Both the position numbers and the translations under genes were made by a program. DNA of 64,000 nt from JBPYCR01 sp051846935. GTDB taxonomy: Bacteria > Bacillota > Bacilli > Bacillales > Amphibacillaceae. The stretch covers positions 1-64,000 of the forward strand of contig NZ_JBPYCS010000002.1 in the NCBI RefSeq assembly GCF_051846935.1. Reading direction: 5' to 3'. The first letter of the stretch is position 1; the number at the start of each line of letters is the position of its first letter. The notes beneath the pieces were generated by a model that did no database searches, had not been told where the DNA came from, and was given only the letters and a program-made list of their open reading frames with translations. Positions 36,175 to 45,086 of the stretch are shown here, piece after piece.

Positions 36175-37410
36175 TTATACGTAAAGGGGAAATTTGCTCG
36201 TTAATTCCAATACACGCTTTGCCGCTTCCTGAAGCTTTTCCTCGTCATCATGATTTTTTAACGTCAACGAAATTATTTTAGCGACTTCTTCCATATCTGT
36301 CTCTTTGAAGCCACGCGTAGTAACTGCCGCTGTTCCTACACGCACCCCACTCGTTACAAATGGGCTTTCTGGATCAAATGGAATTGTATTTTTATTCGTT
36401 GTGACACCAATCTTGTCCAATACTTCTTCTGCAACCTTACCTGTCAGCTGAAGTGGTGTAACATCAAGAAGGAGAAGATGGTTATCGGTACCACCGGATA
36501 CAATTCGAATGCCTTCGTCTGTTAGTGCTTCGCTTAATGCTTTTGCGTTTGCAATTATTTGTTTCCCATATGCTTTAAAATCATCCGTTAGAACTTCTTT
36601 GAAGGAAACTGCCTTTGCTGCGATTACATGCATTAACGGGCCACCTTGCATGCCTGGAAAGACTGTTTTATCAATTTGTTTTGCAAATTTTTCTTTACAT
36701 AAAATCATACCACCGCGAGGTCCACGTAACGTTTTATGTGTTGTTGTCGTTACAAAATCTGCATATGGAACTGGGTTTTCGTGCAAGCCTGCTGCGACTA
36801 ATCCTGCAATATGTGCCATATCCACTAATAAATAAGCACCAACCTCATCAGCGATTTCTCTGAACTTGGCAAAATCTATTGCGCGGGAATAGGCACTTGC
36901 ACCAGCAACAATTAGCTTCGGTTGTACTTCTTTTGCTTTATTTAAAACATCTTCATAATCAATTACTTCCGTTTCTTTATTCACGCCATAGTCGACAAAG
37001 TTATAAAACTTCCCACTGTAGTTTACAGGGCTTCCATGGGTTAAATGACCACCATGACTTAAGTTCATTCCTAATACAGTATCCCCAAGCTCTAAAATGG
37101 TGAAATAAACCGCCATATTTGCTTGTGCACCAGAATGTGGCTGGACGTTTACGTGTTCGGCGCCAAAAATTTCTTTGGCACGGTCTCTTGCTAAGTTTTC
37201 TGCGACATCGACATGCTCACAGCCACCATAATATCTTTTATCAGGATAGCCTTCTGCATATTTATTCGTTAACACGGAGCCTTGTGCTTCCATTACTGCT
37301 TCAGAGACAAAGTTTTCCGAGGCAATGAGTTCAATTTTTTCTTGTTGCCGCTTTTTTTCTGCCTGAATCGCTTCATACAATTCTTGGTCATCACGCTTTA
37401 AATGTTCCAT
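36175..37410 (-). CDS. glyA: Serine hydroxymethyltransferase
   Basis: 411 residues, PLP-dependent. It converts serine and tetrahydrofolate to glycine and 5,10-methylene-THF, the main source of one-carbon units. The PLP lysine lies in T-T-T-T-H-K-T-L-R-G-P-R-G (about residue 226). Other cues are SENFVSEAVMEAQGS (about 30-44) and YAEGYPDKRYYGGCE (about 50-64). AGGAGG precedes the ATG. Normal length and B. subtilis-like position. Confidence 0.98.
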   Translation of the reverse strand: MEHLKRDDQELYEAIQAEKKRQQEKIELIASENFVSEAVMEAQGSVLTNKYAEGYPDKRYYGGCEHVDVAENLARDRAKEIFGAEHVNVQPHSGAQANMAVYFTILELGDTVLGMNLSHGGHLTHGSPVNYSGKFYNFVDYGVNKETEVIDYEDVLNKAKEVQPKLIVAGASAYSRAIDFAKFREIADEVGAYLLVDMAHIAGLVAAGLHENPVPYADFVTTTTHKTLRGPRGGMILCKEKFAKQIDKTVFPGMQGGPLMHVIAAKAVSFKEVLTDDFKAYGKQIIANAKALSEALTDEGIRIVSGGTDNHLLLLDVTPLQLTGKVAEEVLDKIGVTTNKNTIPFDPESPFVTSGVRVGTAAVTTRGFKETDMEEVAKIISLTLKNHDDEEKLQEAAKRVLELTSKFPLYV

Positions 37411-37645
37411 TTCCAGATCCTCCTGTATTTTACCGATTTCAAAACGAATACTGTTTTATCATACCAAAAAAAGACCAAATGTTCATGTATCGTAACTAAA
37501 ATAATTGTGTCACGTATTTGTCGGTACTATATGACGGAGTACGATAACTTCACTTTTGTATAGCGTTACGTTATCGTCACCCTTAATACATTCGAACATT
37601 TCTATTAGTGTGATGCTAGTAGTAATGCGTTTTTTCTAAAAAATT

Positions 37646-37812
37646 GCCATAGTCGTACATGTTGCGTCTATGCCTATTTATTATGATTTCCTCTACCGTT
37701 GACTCCCGCTTTAGGTGGACGCTTTCCGCAGACATGGTCTCAACTGTTATCGTTCCACTATCGTGTCACGATAACGATTTTCGGACGCATGCTTTTCCTG
37801 CTAGATTCGCAG
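37646..37812 (+). repeat. Palindromic-family repeat, copy D2
   Basis: Inverted partner of 15793-15942 over about 150 bases. It contains AGGTGGACGCTTTCCGCAGA and TTTTCGGACGCATGCTTTTC, and keeps the CATAG...CTATG stem at its left end. Upstream, at 37509-37525, is the box GTCACGTATTTGTCGGT, also found at the ends of the long repeats. It fills most of the 403-base gap before glyA. Confidence 0.75.
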
Positions 37813-37813
37813 T

Positions 37814-38578
37814 TCAGCGTGCATAAAATGTATATTTTCTTTCATCTGTTAACGTTCCATGCGTAAATGTTTTTTCTATGAAACATACGTGATCGTTTTT
37901 GTCGACTAAAAGAATGGTCATCGCACGTGTTCCATAATTCGACATACGGATAAATTGAGGCGATAGCTTACGCTCCAATGATTGACCAACCCCTGTACAA
38001 GGCAAATCATCATCCCTTGCTTCCGTCGTATCCGAGATTGTTTCAAATAGTTCCTTTGGCTGGCTAATTACTCGTTTAGGAGTCGTGTACGCCTTCAGCT
38101 TTTCTTTTCCTTTTACAACTTTTGGCCAAGGAGTGTTTAAAAGATGGTTACTTAAGCCATGTGTACCTGGGCGTATGAATGACATTTTGTTTTCTATGTT
38201 AGAATAATAATACAAGGAGTCGGCAGTACCTACGAGTAAATTAAATCCACTATATTGAGCGCGGTTGTATCTTAGTTTTTCTATATAATCGACCGGTGTA
38301 TAATCGGTTTTTAAATAATTAGCGACAATTTCGCCTCGTGAACGCGGACTATCCATTTGCATCGCATCACGATAATTTGTTATAGCTGCAAAACGGCCCG
38401 CTTTAGTAATGCCAAGCCATGTACCCATTCGTTGCAAATCACGGCCTGCTAATAGATTGGGGAAATCCGTCCAAAAGTGCGCTTTTGCAGTTGGACGGTC
38501 GTAAAATTCATCACGATTTGCAACTAATATTAATTTATAATTCGAATGTGCATGAAGCTGAAAGTGGATTAAACACAT
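37814..38578 (-). CDS. NRDE-family protein (TANGO2-like)
   Basis: 254 residues beginning MCLIHFQLHAHSNYKLILVANRDEF. The N-R-D-E motif at about 22-25 and the Cys right after the initiator Met are the marks of this Ntn-hydrolase-like family, related to the eukaryotic TANGO2 protein. Biochemical activity is unproven. Start: ATG at 38578 with GGAGG six bases upstream; an upstream in-frame extension of 13 codons would displace the Cys from position 2. It is flanked by palindromic repeats on both sides. Confidence 0.85.
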   Translation of the reverse strand: MCLIHFQLHAHSNYKLILVANRDEFYDRPTAKAHFWTDFPNLLAGRDLQRMGTWLGITKAGRFAAITNYRDAMQMDSPRSRGEIVANYLKTDYTPVDYIEKLRYNRAQYSGFNLLVGTADSLYYYSNIENKMSFIRPGTHGLSNHLLNTPWPKVVKGKEKLKAYTTPKRVISQPKELFETISDTTEARDDDLPCTGVGQSLERKLSPQFIRMSNYGTRAMTILLVDKNDHVCFIEKTFTHGTLTDERKYTFYAR

Positions 38579-38670
38579 AGTCACCCTCCCTCGTATAATA
38601 GGTTTAGTCTTAACCATTTTTCTATTAATTTTTTTTCAATCTACCTAATAACACTTTGAGCGTAACGCCG

Positions 38671-38796
38671 TTACCTTCCACTGCTGGCGGACGATTCCGC
38701 AGACATGCTTGAGCCTCCACGGAGGAAGTTCACTTCACGCACACGGAGACTCACCATTTGCCCGCGGAAAGCGTGTGTATTCCATGAGCGGAATGT
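38671..38796 (+). repeat. Palindromic-family repeat, double-box form
   Basis: The left box is GGCGGACGATTCCGCAGACA followed by TGCTTGAGCCTCC. The right end is the inverse of the usual core, GCCCGCGGAAAGCGTG. The element is therefore an imperfect inverted repeat with related arms. At 38914-38930 lies another CATGTATTTGTCGGTG box. Confidence 0.65.
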
Positions 38797-39074
38797 TAGA
38801 AAATTTCTCCTGGTACACTATTTTCCGGATACTCATAATTTCATTGTAAAAAGGCGAAACGCCCTATTAATCCAATTGGTTAAAAGGGTCGTTTCATCTA
38901 CATTTTTATTGGGCCATGTATTTGTCGGTGAAATTAAACGTTTGAAAACTTCCTAAATTAGGTAAGGCGTTATGAGAAAACGGATCTAATCGATGAGCAA
39001 AATAAGTAAACCATATTTTAGAAATAAACGACAATAAATAGTTCATGCTTGCTCACAAACGTTTTACCTATCTT

Positions 39075-39647
39075 TCAGTATCGTTCATTGGGTGGTTCGG
39101 AGCGATAGCACGCACGGACACCACCAATTAATTTAGGACGTGTTCGTGCCGCTGTAATTCGTGCTTCTCCGACCATTTTTTGTTGAAAGCGAAGCGGTAC
39201 GGCTACAGACTTCAAATGCATGCCGATCATCGTATCTCCGATGTCGATCCCTGCATGTGCTTGGAGCGACTCGACAACAACGGGGTCCGTCAATTGTTTA
39301 AAAGCATACGTCGCCATTGACCCTCCAGCTTGAACAGCTGGTATAACAGAAACTTCTTCAAGCTGGAGTTTTTGGGCGGCTTCACGCTCCAGCACGAGTG
39401 CTCGATTTAAATGCTCACAGCATTGAAATACGAGATGCATTCCTGTTTTTTGCTGCAGCTTTTCTAGCTCTGTATAAATAACGGCCGCTATTTCTTCACT
39501 GCCAGACGTACCGATCTTCTCCCCAGCAGCTTCACTTGTTGAACAACCAATTACAAATAAGTGACCACGCTGTAAATGGCCACTTTTGTTCCATTCAGAA
39601 ACGATCGCTCGCATGTCATTTGTTATCTGATTAAGAAGCTGTTTCAC
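39075..39647 (-). CDS. YwlG-type protein (TIGR01440 family)
   Basis: 190 residues, GTG start with GAGGGTG upstream. Conserved segments are VIGCSTSEAAGEKIGTSGS (about 32-50), C-C-E-H-L-N-R-A-L-V and AGIDIGDTMIGMHLKSVAVP. It corresponds in sequence pattern and position to B. subtilis YwlG, between glyA and rpiB; the function is not known. The gaps on both sides are widened by repeats. Confidence 0.88.
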   Translation of the reverse strand: MKQLLNQITNDMRAIVSEWNKSGHLQRGHLFVIGCSTSEAAGEKIGTSGSEEIAAVIYTELEKLQQKTGMHLVFQCCEHLNRALVLEREAAQKLQLEEVSVIPAVQAGGSMATYAFKQLTDPVVVESLQAHAGIDIGDTMIGMHLKSVAVPLRFQQKMVGEARITAARTRPKLIGGVRACYRSEPPNERY

Positions 39648-39742
39648 AAACGTTCACCCTCGTATATTATGTTTAGGCGTTATTATTCCGCCTATTGTTT
39701 CGAATTGTTTCTATAGCAATAATCGGGTAGGTTATACCCGCT

Positions 39743-39865
39743 ACTTTGCACTACAGGCGAACGCTTTCCGCGGGCATGGCTTGAGCCTCCTCGGAAGAAA
39801 ACCAGTTCCTCTGGGGTCTCAAGACGCATGCTTTTCCCGCTGGAGTCGCCACCTTTCGTTCCTAG
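39743..39865 (+). repeat. Best-preserved GC-rich palindromic-family copy
   Basis: Box 1 reads GAACGCTTTCCGCGGGCATG then GCTTGAGCCTCCTCGG. Box 2 reads GGTCTCAAGACGCATG then CTTTTCCCGCTGGAGTCGCC. TTGCACTACAGGCGA at its left is shared with the element at 23381-23517. It is the clearest reference for searching the genome. Confidence 0.75.
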
Positions 39866-40071
39866 TAACTAATAAGTGCACGCATTGGTATAAGTGATTA
39901 AATCCCTCCACTATCCTTTGAAGCACTTGACAGTAATTTCCGTTTTTGCCAGTTTAGCTTAGCGTTGCTTTTTTAAGCAAATTGTACCTTAATAATCAAA
40001 TGTTTTTTTAGTTTTCTCTCAACGTATTACCGTAGTTCTTTCATCACTAAGTACAATTGTCCGATTTCAAT

Positions 40072-40518
40072 CTATTCGGAATCGCTTTCATAAGTCGCTA
40101 TTTTGCCAATTCGATTTGCATGTCGACCTGCCTCAAATTCCGTTTCAAGCCACACGTTGACGATTTCACGAGCTAATCCTGGACCTACAACACGTTCCCC
40201 TAAAGCTAAAACATTTGAGTCGTTATGTTGTCTTGTTAATTTAGCACTATATACGTCATGCGTTAATGCGCAGCGAATACCTTTTACCTTATTTGCTGCA
40301 ATGGACATGCCAATTCCCGTACCACAAATAAAAATTCCACGATCAAATTCTCCTGAGGCTACTCGTTTCGCCGCAGGCAAAGCGTAATCTGGATAATCAA
40401 CAGAGCTTGAGCAGTCACAGCCAGTATCCTCATATTCAATACCTTTTTCTTCGAGCAGGCTAATCACTTCGTTACGTATAGTCATACCTGCATGATCTGC
40501 AGTTAGGATTACTTTCAT
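40072..40518 (-). CDS. rpiB: Ribose-5-phosphate isomerase B
   Basis: 148 residues, LacA/RpiB fold. It interconverts ribose-5-phosphate and ribulose-5-phosphate. The amino-terminal phosphate and active-site loop is LTADHAGM, and the catalytic Cys lies in I-C-G-T-G-I-G-M-S-I-A-A-N-K (about residue 66). I chose the ATG of MKVILTADHAG (40518), with AAAGGATG upstream; two earlier in-frame ATGs have poorer ribosome sites. Position matches B. subtilis ywlF. Confidence 0.93.
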   Translation of the reverse strand: MKVILTADHAGMTIRNEVISLLEEKGIEYEDTGCDCSSSVDYPDYALPAAKRVASGEFDRGIFICGTGIGMSIAANKVKGIRCALTHDVYSAKLTRQHNDSNVLALGERVVGPGLAREIVNVWLETEFEAGRHANRIGKIATYESDSE

Positions 40519-40583
40519 TGTTGTCTGCATCCTTTCCATCGCTTAATTAAAATTACATGTATTTAAATTTTAATCCATTTTGC

Positions 40584-41873
40584 TTACATTTTAAACTGAT
40601 TGATTTGCTTCTTTAAATTTTGTGCTTGCTCCTCGAGCTGCTTAGCTAATGCATCTACTTCCTCGATTGTACTTGACTGCTCTTGTACCGCAGCATTAAC
40701 TTCTTCAGAAGCGGCAGATGTTTCCTCTGCAATTGCAGCTACTTCCTGTGATTGCTTTACTGTCGCTTGAATGGATTGCAGCTGTTTCGTAACAAGAGTT
40801 GTAATCGTATCGACTTCAGCTGCAACGTCGTTTACGGAGCCTGACATTTGTTCAATCGCATTATTCGTGTTGGCACCACTTTCCGCTTCTTTGTTCGCAT
40901 GATCGACATTGTCATTGATTTGCTTAACAACTAAGCTTACCCCATTTTGAATAGAAACAATCAAATCAGAAATGCGCTGTACAGCTTGAGCACTCTGGTC
41001 TGCAAGCTTTCGAATTTCCTCTGCCACAACAGCAAACCCGCGTCCATGCTCCCCTGCTCTTGCAGCCTCAATTGAAGCATTAAGTGCGAGCAAGTTTGTT
41101 TGCTCGGCAATTTCACCTACCATCGTAATAATAGATTCAACTTGCTGTGCATTTTGTTTTAAATGCTCTACATCTTTTAAGGAAGCTTCCTGCTCAGTAG
41201 CTAATGTCTGGATTCCCTCTACTAAACTGTTTACCACATCTTTACTTTTATTTAACGTTTTCAGCATTTCATTTGATTTTTGTTTTGATTGATCTGCTTT
41301 CATTTGAACTTCTTCAGCCAGATTTGTTGCTTCTTCAACTGCTTCTGCTGTTTCTTGTATTGCTTCAGCGGAACTGACTGCGCCTTTTGAAATATCATCC
41401 GATGAAGAGCTGATCATTTCCGAATGCTGTGCCGCTTCATTTGCTACTTTTTTCATTTGAATTACATTTTTATTCGTATGTTCAAAGTTTGTCTCAATAT
41501 TATGTACGATATTTGTAATGTTTTTCAGCATTGAATCAAAAGCAATACTAAGGGAGCGAATCTCATCGTCAGATTTCGGAATATTAATCGTTTGTCTTAA
41601 ATCGCCTTCAGCTGCGTTCGTTGCTGCTACTTCTAACTCCTGCAGAGGCTTCGTAATAATTCGAGCTGCAATAAATGCAAGTATGCCAGACCAAATAATC
41701 CCTAGTACTAACACAACTATAATATAAAGCTGCTCCGGAATTGCAAGCAAGGACTGGATGTAGTCATAAATAAGATAAATAAATGCTGCACTGCATGAAT
41801 ACGTAATAATGGCTAATACAGTTGTAAACAATACTAATTTTCTGCGTAAATTAAAGCGGTATTTTTTCCTCAT
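40584..41873 (-). CDS. Methyl-accepting chemotaxis-type receptor without external domain
   Basis: 429 residues. TM1 (about 12-36) and TM2 (about 43-68) are separated by fewer than 12 residues, so there is no extracellular ligand domain. A HAMP linker (about 69-120, KPLQELEVAATNAAEGDLRQ) follows, then a long methylation and signalling helix pair with hairpin tip EIAEQTNLLALNASIEAARA (about 252-271). It should assemble with CheA/CheW, perhaps sensing a membrane or cytoplasmic cue. It is only 10 bases after the arginine phosphatase gene and 65 before rpiB, inside a cluster where B. subtilis has no chemoreceptor. Confidence 0.92.
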   Translation of the reverse strand: MRKKYRFNLRRKLVLFTTVLAIITYSCSAAFIYLIYDYIQSLLAIPEQLYIIVVLVLGIIWSGILAFIAARIITKPLQELEVAATNAAEGDLRQTINIPKSDDEIRSLSIAFDSMLKNITNIVHNIETNFEHTNKNVIQMKKVANEAAQHSEMISSSSDDISKGAVSSAEAIQETAEAVEEATNLAEEVQMKADQSKQKSNEMLKTLNKSKDVVNSLVEGIQTLATEQEASLKDVEHLKQNAQQVESIITMVGEIAEQTNLLALNASIEAARAGEHGRGFAVVAEEIRKLADQSAQAVQRISDLIVSIQNGVSLVVKQINDNVDHANKEAESGANTNNAIEQMSGSVNDVAAEVDTITTLVTKQLQSIQATVKQSQEVAAIAEETSAASEEVNAAVQEQSSTIEEVDALAKQLEEQAQNLKKQINQFKM

Positions 41874-41883
41874 TTCCGTTCCC

Positions 41884-42489
41884 CTATCTATGGTTAATTT
41901 TTTTCTCTAGTAAAGCGATATATTTGTCCAATTCTACCATTGTTTGCTCATATACTCGCAGATCGCCACCAAATGGGTCGGAAATATCATAATTAATTAA
42001 TTCATTTTCCAACCGTCGAATATTTTGCATATCTTTTTTCAAATGCTGTCTAACTGCAGTATCCAACTGATCTGGACTAAGCTTTTTATTTTTTTGGATA
42101 AATAGAGCTCGCTTTTCTTCCAACATTGCATAGGACTTTTTCAGTACATCCCATACTTTTTTATCGGCTTCGGAAACGTATTCTTTTAGGGTAAAGTACT
42201 TATTTTGAAAATTCGGAAATTGTATAATTAATACTTGCTTATGTTGGGTTGTCATTACGAGTACGATATCCGCCCACTCTAATAAGCTTTCTGTAATTGG
42301 TTGGGAACGGTGTTCATGGTAAATACCCCGCTTTTTTAATGCTTGAATTGCTTGTGGATTAGCAGGTTCCTTCTCCCCAGCATAAATTCCAGCTGATTGA
42401 ACGGACGCTTCTGGAATTTTGTCTTTTAGTAATGCCTCAGCCATAGGACTGCGGCACGTATTTCCTGTACAAACAAACAAGATGTTCAT
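41884..42489 (-). CDS. ywlE: Low-molecular-weight protein arginine phosphatase (YwlE-like) with insertion
   Basis: 201 residues. The P-loop C-T-G-N-T-C-R-S-P is at 7-15; Thr 11 is the residue that gives arginine rather than tyrosine selectivity in B. subtilis YwlE. The general-acid Asp sits in D-I-S-D-P-F-G-G (about 168-175). YwlE removes phospho-arginine marks added by McsB, opposing ClpCP degradation. The family is usually about 150 residues. The extra 50 or so are a charged, Lys/Gln-rich helical insert around 105-160, before the acid loop. GGAGG precedes the ATG. Confidence 0.9.
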   Translation of the reverse strand: MNILFVCTGNTCRSPMAEALLKDKIPEASVQSAGIYAGEKEPANPQAIQALKKRGIYHEHRSQPITESLLEWADIVLVMTTQHKQVLIIQFPNFQNKYFTLKEYVSEADKKVWDVLKKSYAMLEEKRALFIQKNKKLSPDQLDTAVRQHLKKDMQNIRRLENELINYDISDPFGGDLRVYEQTMVELDKYIALLEKKINHR

Positions 42490-42783
42490 ATTAAATCCTC
42501 CGTGTTCTCATCGTCTCTTAAATATACCATAAGGCGAGTAATCTTGTCAGAAAACAAAAATGGGCAGCCGGAAGACTAGCTGTTGATTTAAACGCAGCTC
42601 TGTTTACGTTTATCGAATTACCGTTGAGAAATTAATGTGGAAGCGAGGACATATACATACTGCACAAAAATAGGAATTGTACCGTGGCATATGGAAGCAG
42701 AAACCGAGGAATGATCATACTTCCGATTTTTAAATGCGTATACTTGCAATAGAGTCAAAATAAGGGATAGCGATAGAAGCGTA

Positions 42784-43338
42784 CTAGCTAAACAATATGT
42801 ACATACCAAACGCGCAAAGAATACTTCCACCTAAGATTTCGCTATATGCACCAAGATAGCCTCGGACTTTCCTCCCAAGTAGCATTCCTGCCCATGTTAA
42901 GATCGTGCTTATAGAGCCAAATAGGATAATTGCCATTATCGTCTTTGCATTCGACATCCCAAGGCTTAATCCAACCGAAAAGCTATCAATACTTACAGAG
43001 CAGGCTAACAGTAGTAAATGGATTCCAGATGAATTTATACTACGCTTTGGTTCTTGATTAAACGCAGAAAATATCATATGTGCTCCGATGCCAACTAGTA
43101 ATAGACCGCCTCCAAGCACGGTGTATTGTCCGATCTTTTCTGCTATTACTTTCCCAGCTAAAATACCAATTAGAGGGAAAAGAATATGAAATGACCCAAT
43201 AAGCAGCCCAATCAGTGCAATTCTTTTTAAGCGTGGACGTTTCATTCCTAATCCTAAGCTTACGGAAAATGCATCTAAGCCTAATGCTACCGCCATAAAA
43301 ACCAACGTAGTAAATTCGCCTAATTGAACGAATGCCAT
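42784..43338 (-). CDS. mntP: Manganese efflux pump MntP
   Basis: 184 residues with six membrane helices in two repeats. The conserved acidic pairs L-G-L-D-A-F-S-V-S-L-G and V-S-I-D-S-F-S-V-G-L-S mark the MntP family, which exports excess Mn(II). It corresponds to B. subtilis ywlD. Start: ATG of MAFVQLGEF at 43338 with AAGGAGGGG eight bases upstream. No yybP-ykoY-type manganese riboswitch is visible in the 171-base leader. The 294-base gap downstream (42490-42783) holds nothing I recognise. Confidence 0.93.
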   Translation of the reverse strand: MAFVQLGEFTTLVFMAVALGLDAFSVSLGLGMKRPRLKRIALIGLLIGSFHILFPLIGILAGKVIAEKIGQYTVLGGGLLLVGIGAHMIFSAFNQEPKRSINSSGIHLLLLACSVSIDSFSVGLSLGMSNAKTIMAIILFGSISTILTWAGMLLGRKVRGYLGAYSEILGGSILCAFGMYILFS

Positions 43339-43509
43339 GAAAACCCCTCCTTGGACATGCTTATTAACTATATGCATGCAAAGGAAGGGTTATGAAAAAT
43401 TGCTGTAGAATGATATACAAGCGTGAAATGTGCGGTCTTATTTTTAATTTTTTCAATTAATATGAGCGTAAATTCAATACGTATCGTTCGATAAACGCAC
43501 ATTACGTGA

Positions 43510-44526
43510 TTATAGTATACGTGTTGCTGCCTTTTTCAGCCGATTCATAATAGCTTGTCCAATCCCTGTTTCGGGGAATGTTTCACAAATAATTAAGTCA
43601 ATGCTTTCTTTTTTGTAAGCTCGTAGTGCATCGTATAATGTCGCTGCAATTTTTTGGGGATTGTCACCTAAAGGTTTTAGCTGATCAGCCTCTAATTGAG
43701 CGATCGTTTTTGTGCTTGCTAACACACCAATTCGTTTTCCGTTATCCTGTTCTTGCCGAATCACCTTCTGCATGTGTGATGCTGATCCGGTAACTAACCA
43801 TAAAGGAATTTCTGGTGCATAATGTTTGTACTTCATTCCAGGAGACTTTGGCTTCTTATTTTCATTATTTAGTGCCGGGTCAGTCTTAACAGGTCCTACT
43901 ACTTTCTCCAATTGCTCCTTTGTAACGCCTCCTGGTCGTAAAATCACTGGTGAATCGCCTGTGCAGTCAATTACTGTTGATTCCACTCCTACGCCAGTCG
44001 CCCCGCCATCTAGTACGCCAGCAATTTTTCCGTACAGGTCGTTCCATACGTGTGCGCCGGTAGTTGGACTTGGCTTTCCAGATAAATTTGCACTTGGAGC
44101 TGCTATTGGAAGCTGTACCGCTTGCAACAGTTGTAAGGCAATTGGATGATTCGGAATCCGAATTGCTATCGTATCCAATCCAGCGGTTACGTTTGTTGCA
44201 CATTTTCCGTTACTAGGTAATATATACGTTAATGGACCGGGGGAAAACGCTCGCAATAACGGCAGTACATAGGAAGGTATGTGCACGGCAAATTCGTCCA
44301 GCTGTTTTATTTCTGCTATGTGTACAATTAATGGGTTATCCTGTGGTCGCCCCTTTGCTGTAAAAATTTTAGCAACGGCATTGTAGCTTGTTGCATCAGC
44401 TCCTAATCCGTATACCGTTTCCGTTGGAAATGCAACAGGCAAACCTTCTTTAAGCAAGACGGCTGCTTCTATTATCGCTGCTTTACTACTGCTTTCATTT
44501 GTCACGTTCCATCGTTTCGTTTGCAT
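43510..44526 (-). CDS. L-threonylcarbamoyladenylate synthase (Sua5/YwlC type)
   Basis: 338 residues. An amino-terminal YrdC domain (about 20-210, with FPTETVYGLGADA, KGRPQDNPLIVHI and E-S-T-V-I-D-C) makes threonylcarbamoyl-AMP from threonine, bicarbonate and ATP for the t6A37 modification of ANN-decoding tRNAs. A proline-rich linker (SPGMKYKHYAPEIP) leads to the C-terminal Sua5 domain (about 245-335). The two-domain form is typical for Bacillus YwlC. Located between ywlB-like and mntP genes as in B. subtilis. Confidence 0.95.
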   Translation of the reverse strand: MQTKRWNVTNESSSKAAIIEAAVLLKEGLPVAFPTETVYGLGADATSYNAVAKIFTAKGRPQDNPLIVHIAEIKQLDEFAVHIPSYVLPLLRAFSPGPLTYILPSNGKCATNVTAGLDTIAIRIPNHPIALQLLQAVQLPIAAPSANLSGKPSPTTGAHVWNDLYGKIAGVLDGGATGVGVESTVIDCTGDSPVILRPGGVTKEQLEKVVGPVKTDPALNNENKKPKSPGMKYKHYAPEIPLWLVTGSASHMQKVIRQEQDNGKRIGVLASTKTIAQLEADQLKPLGDNPQKIAATLYDALRAYKKESIDLIICETFPETGIGQAIMNRLKKAATRIL

Positions 44527-44602
44527 CCTGTTTCTGCCCTCTTTTCTGTCATTTACATTTTAGTTGATCTGCGTATTTTTAGCAAAAACAAGCTACAAAT
44601 TG

Positions 44603-44843
44603 ATTGAGTCACGTATTTGTGGGTGTTATTTTAAGAAGTTAAAAAACCTCTCTTTGTATTCGTTAATTTTAGTATTGATTCCTACCGACCGCAGAGGAGG
44701 CTGAAGCCGTGCCCGCGGAAAGCATCCACCTGCAGTGAAAATCAACGGTGTTATTCATGTGTATATCGTTCGAAGTAAAATTGATCACATATTATCTAGT
44801 TAGATTCGCGCATCTGTTCCCCCACAAACATGTTACTCATACT
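44603..44843 (+). repeat. Long interspersed repeat, copy C (241 bp)
   Basis: Nearly the same as copy A but with a 22-base deletion that removes the first arm of the central GCTTTCCG hairpin. It lies upstream of the threonylcarbamoyl-AMP synthase gene and widens that gap to 560 bases. Confidence 0.85.
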
Positions 44844-44974
44844 ATGCAAAACAAAATGAACGATTATTAAGTTCACCTCGTCCTTTAATGCATATACGCT
44901 TTTTTAATATGCTGCAGCTGTCGCCGAATTCATTAAAGCTTTTTAATAAGGTGTTATAGGAAACAAGAAACATA

Positions 44975-45014
44975 TAAAAAAAGCCTGTTACGTCATTTGA
45001 GACAACAGGCTTTT
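44975..45014 (-). terminator. Terminator of the ywlB-like gene
   Basis: AAAAGCCTGTT...AACAGGCTTTT, with TTTTTT following on the minus strand. It closes the spoIIR-ywlB unit about 70 bases after the stop. Confidence 0.85.
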
Positions 45015-45086
45015 CGTATGGTTATCATTTTGGACGATCTCGTTGTAAGCATCATGTAGTAGTCTATCTAAATAATCTCTACCCTG

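Noticed and set aside
43339..43509. Possible manganese (yybP-ykoY) riboswitch upstream of mntP
   Set aside because: The leader is short and lacks the conserved paired regions of that riboswitch.
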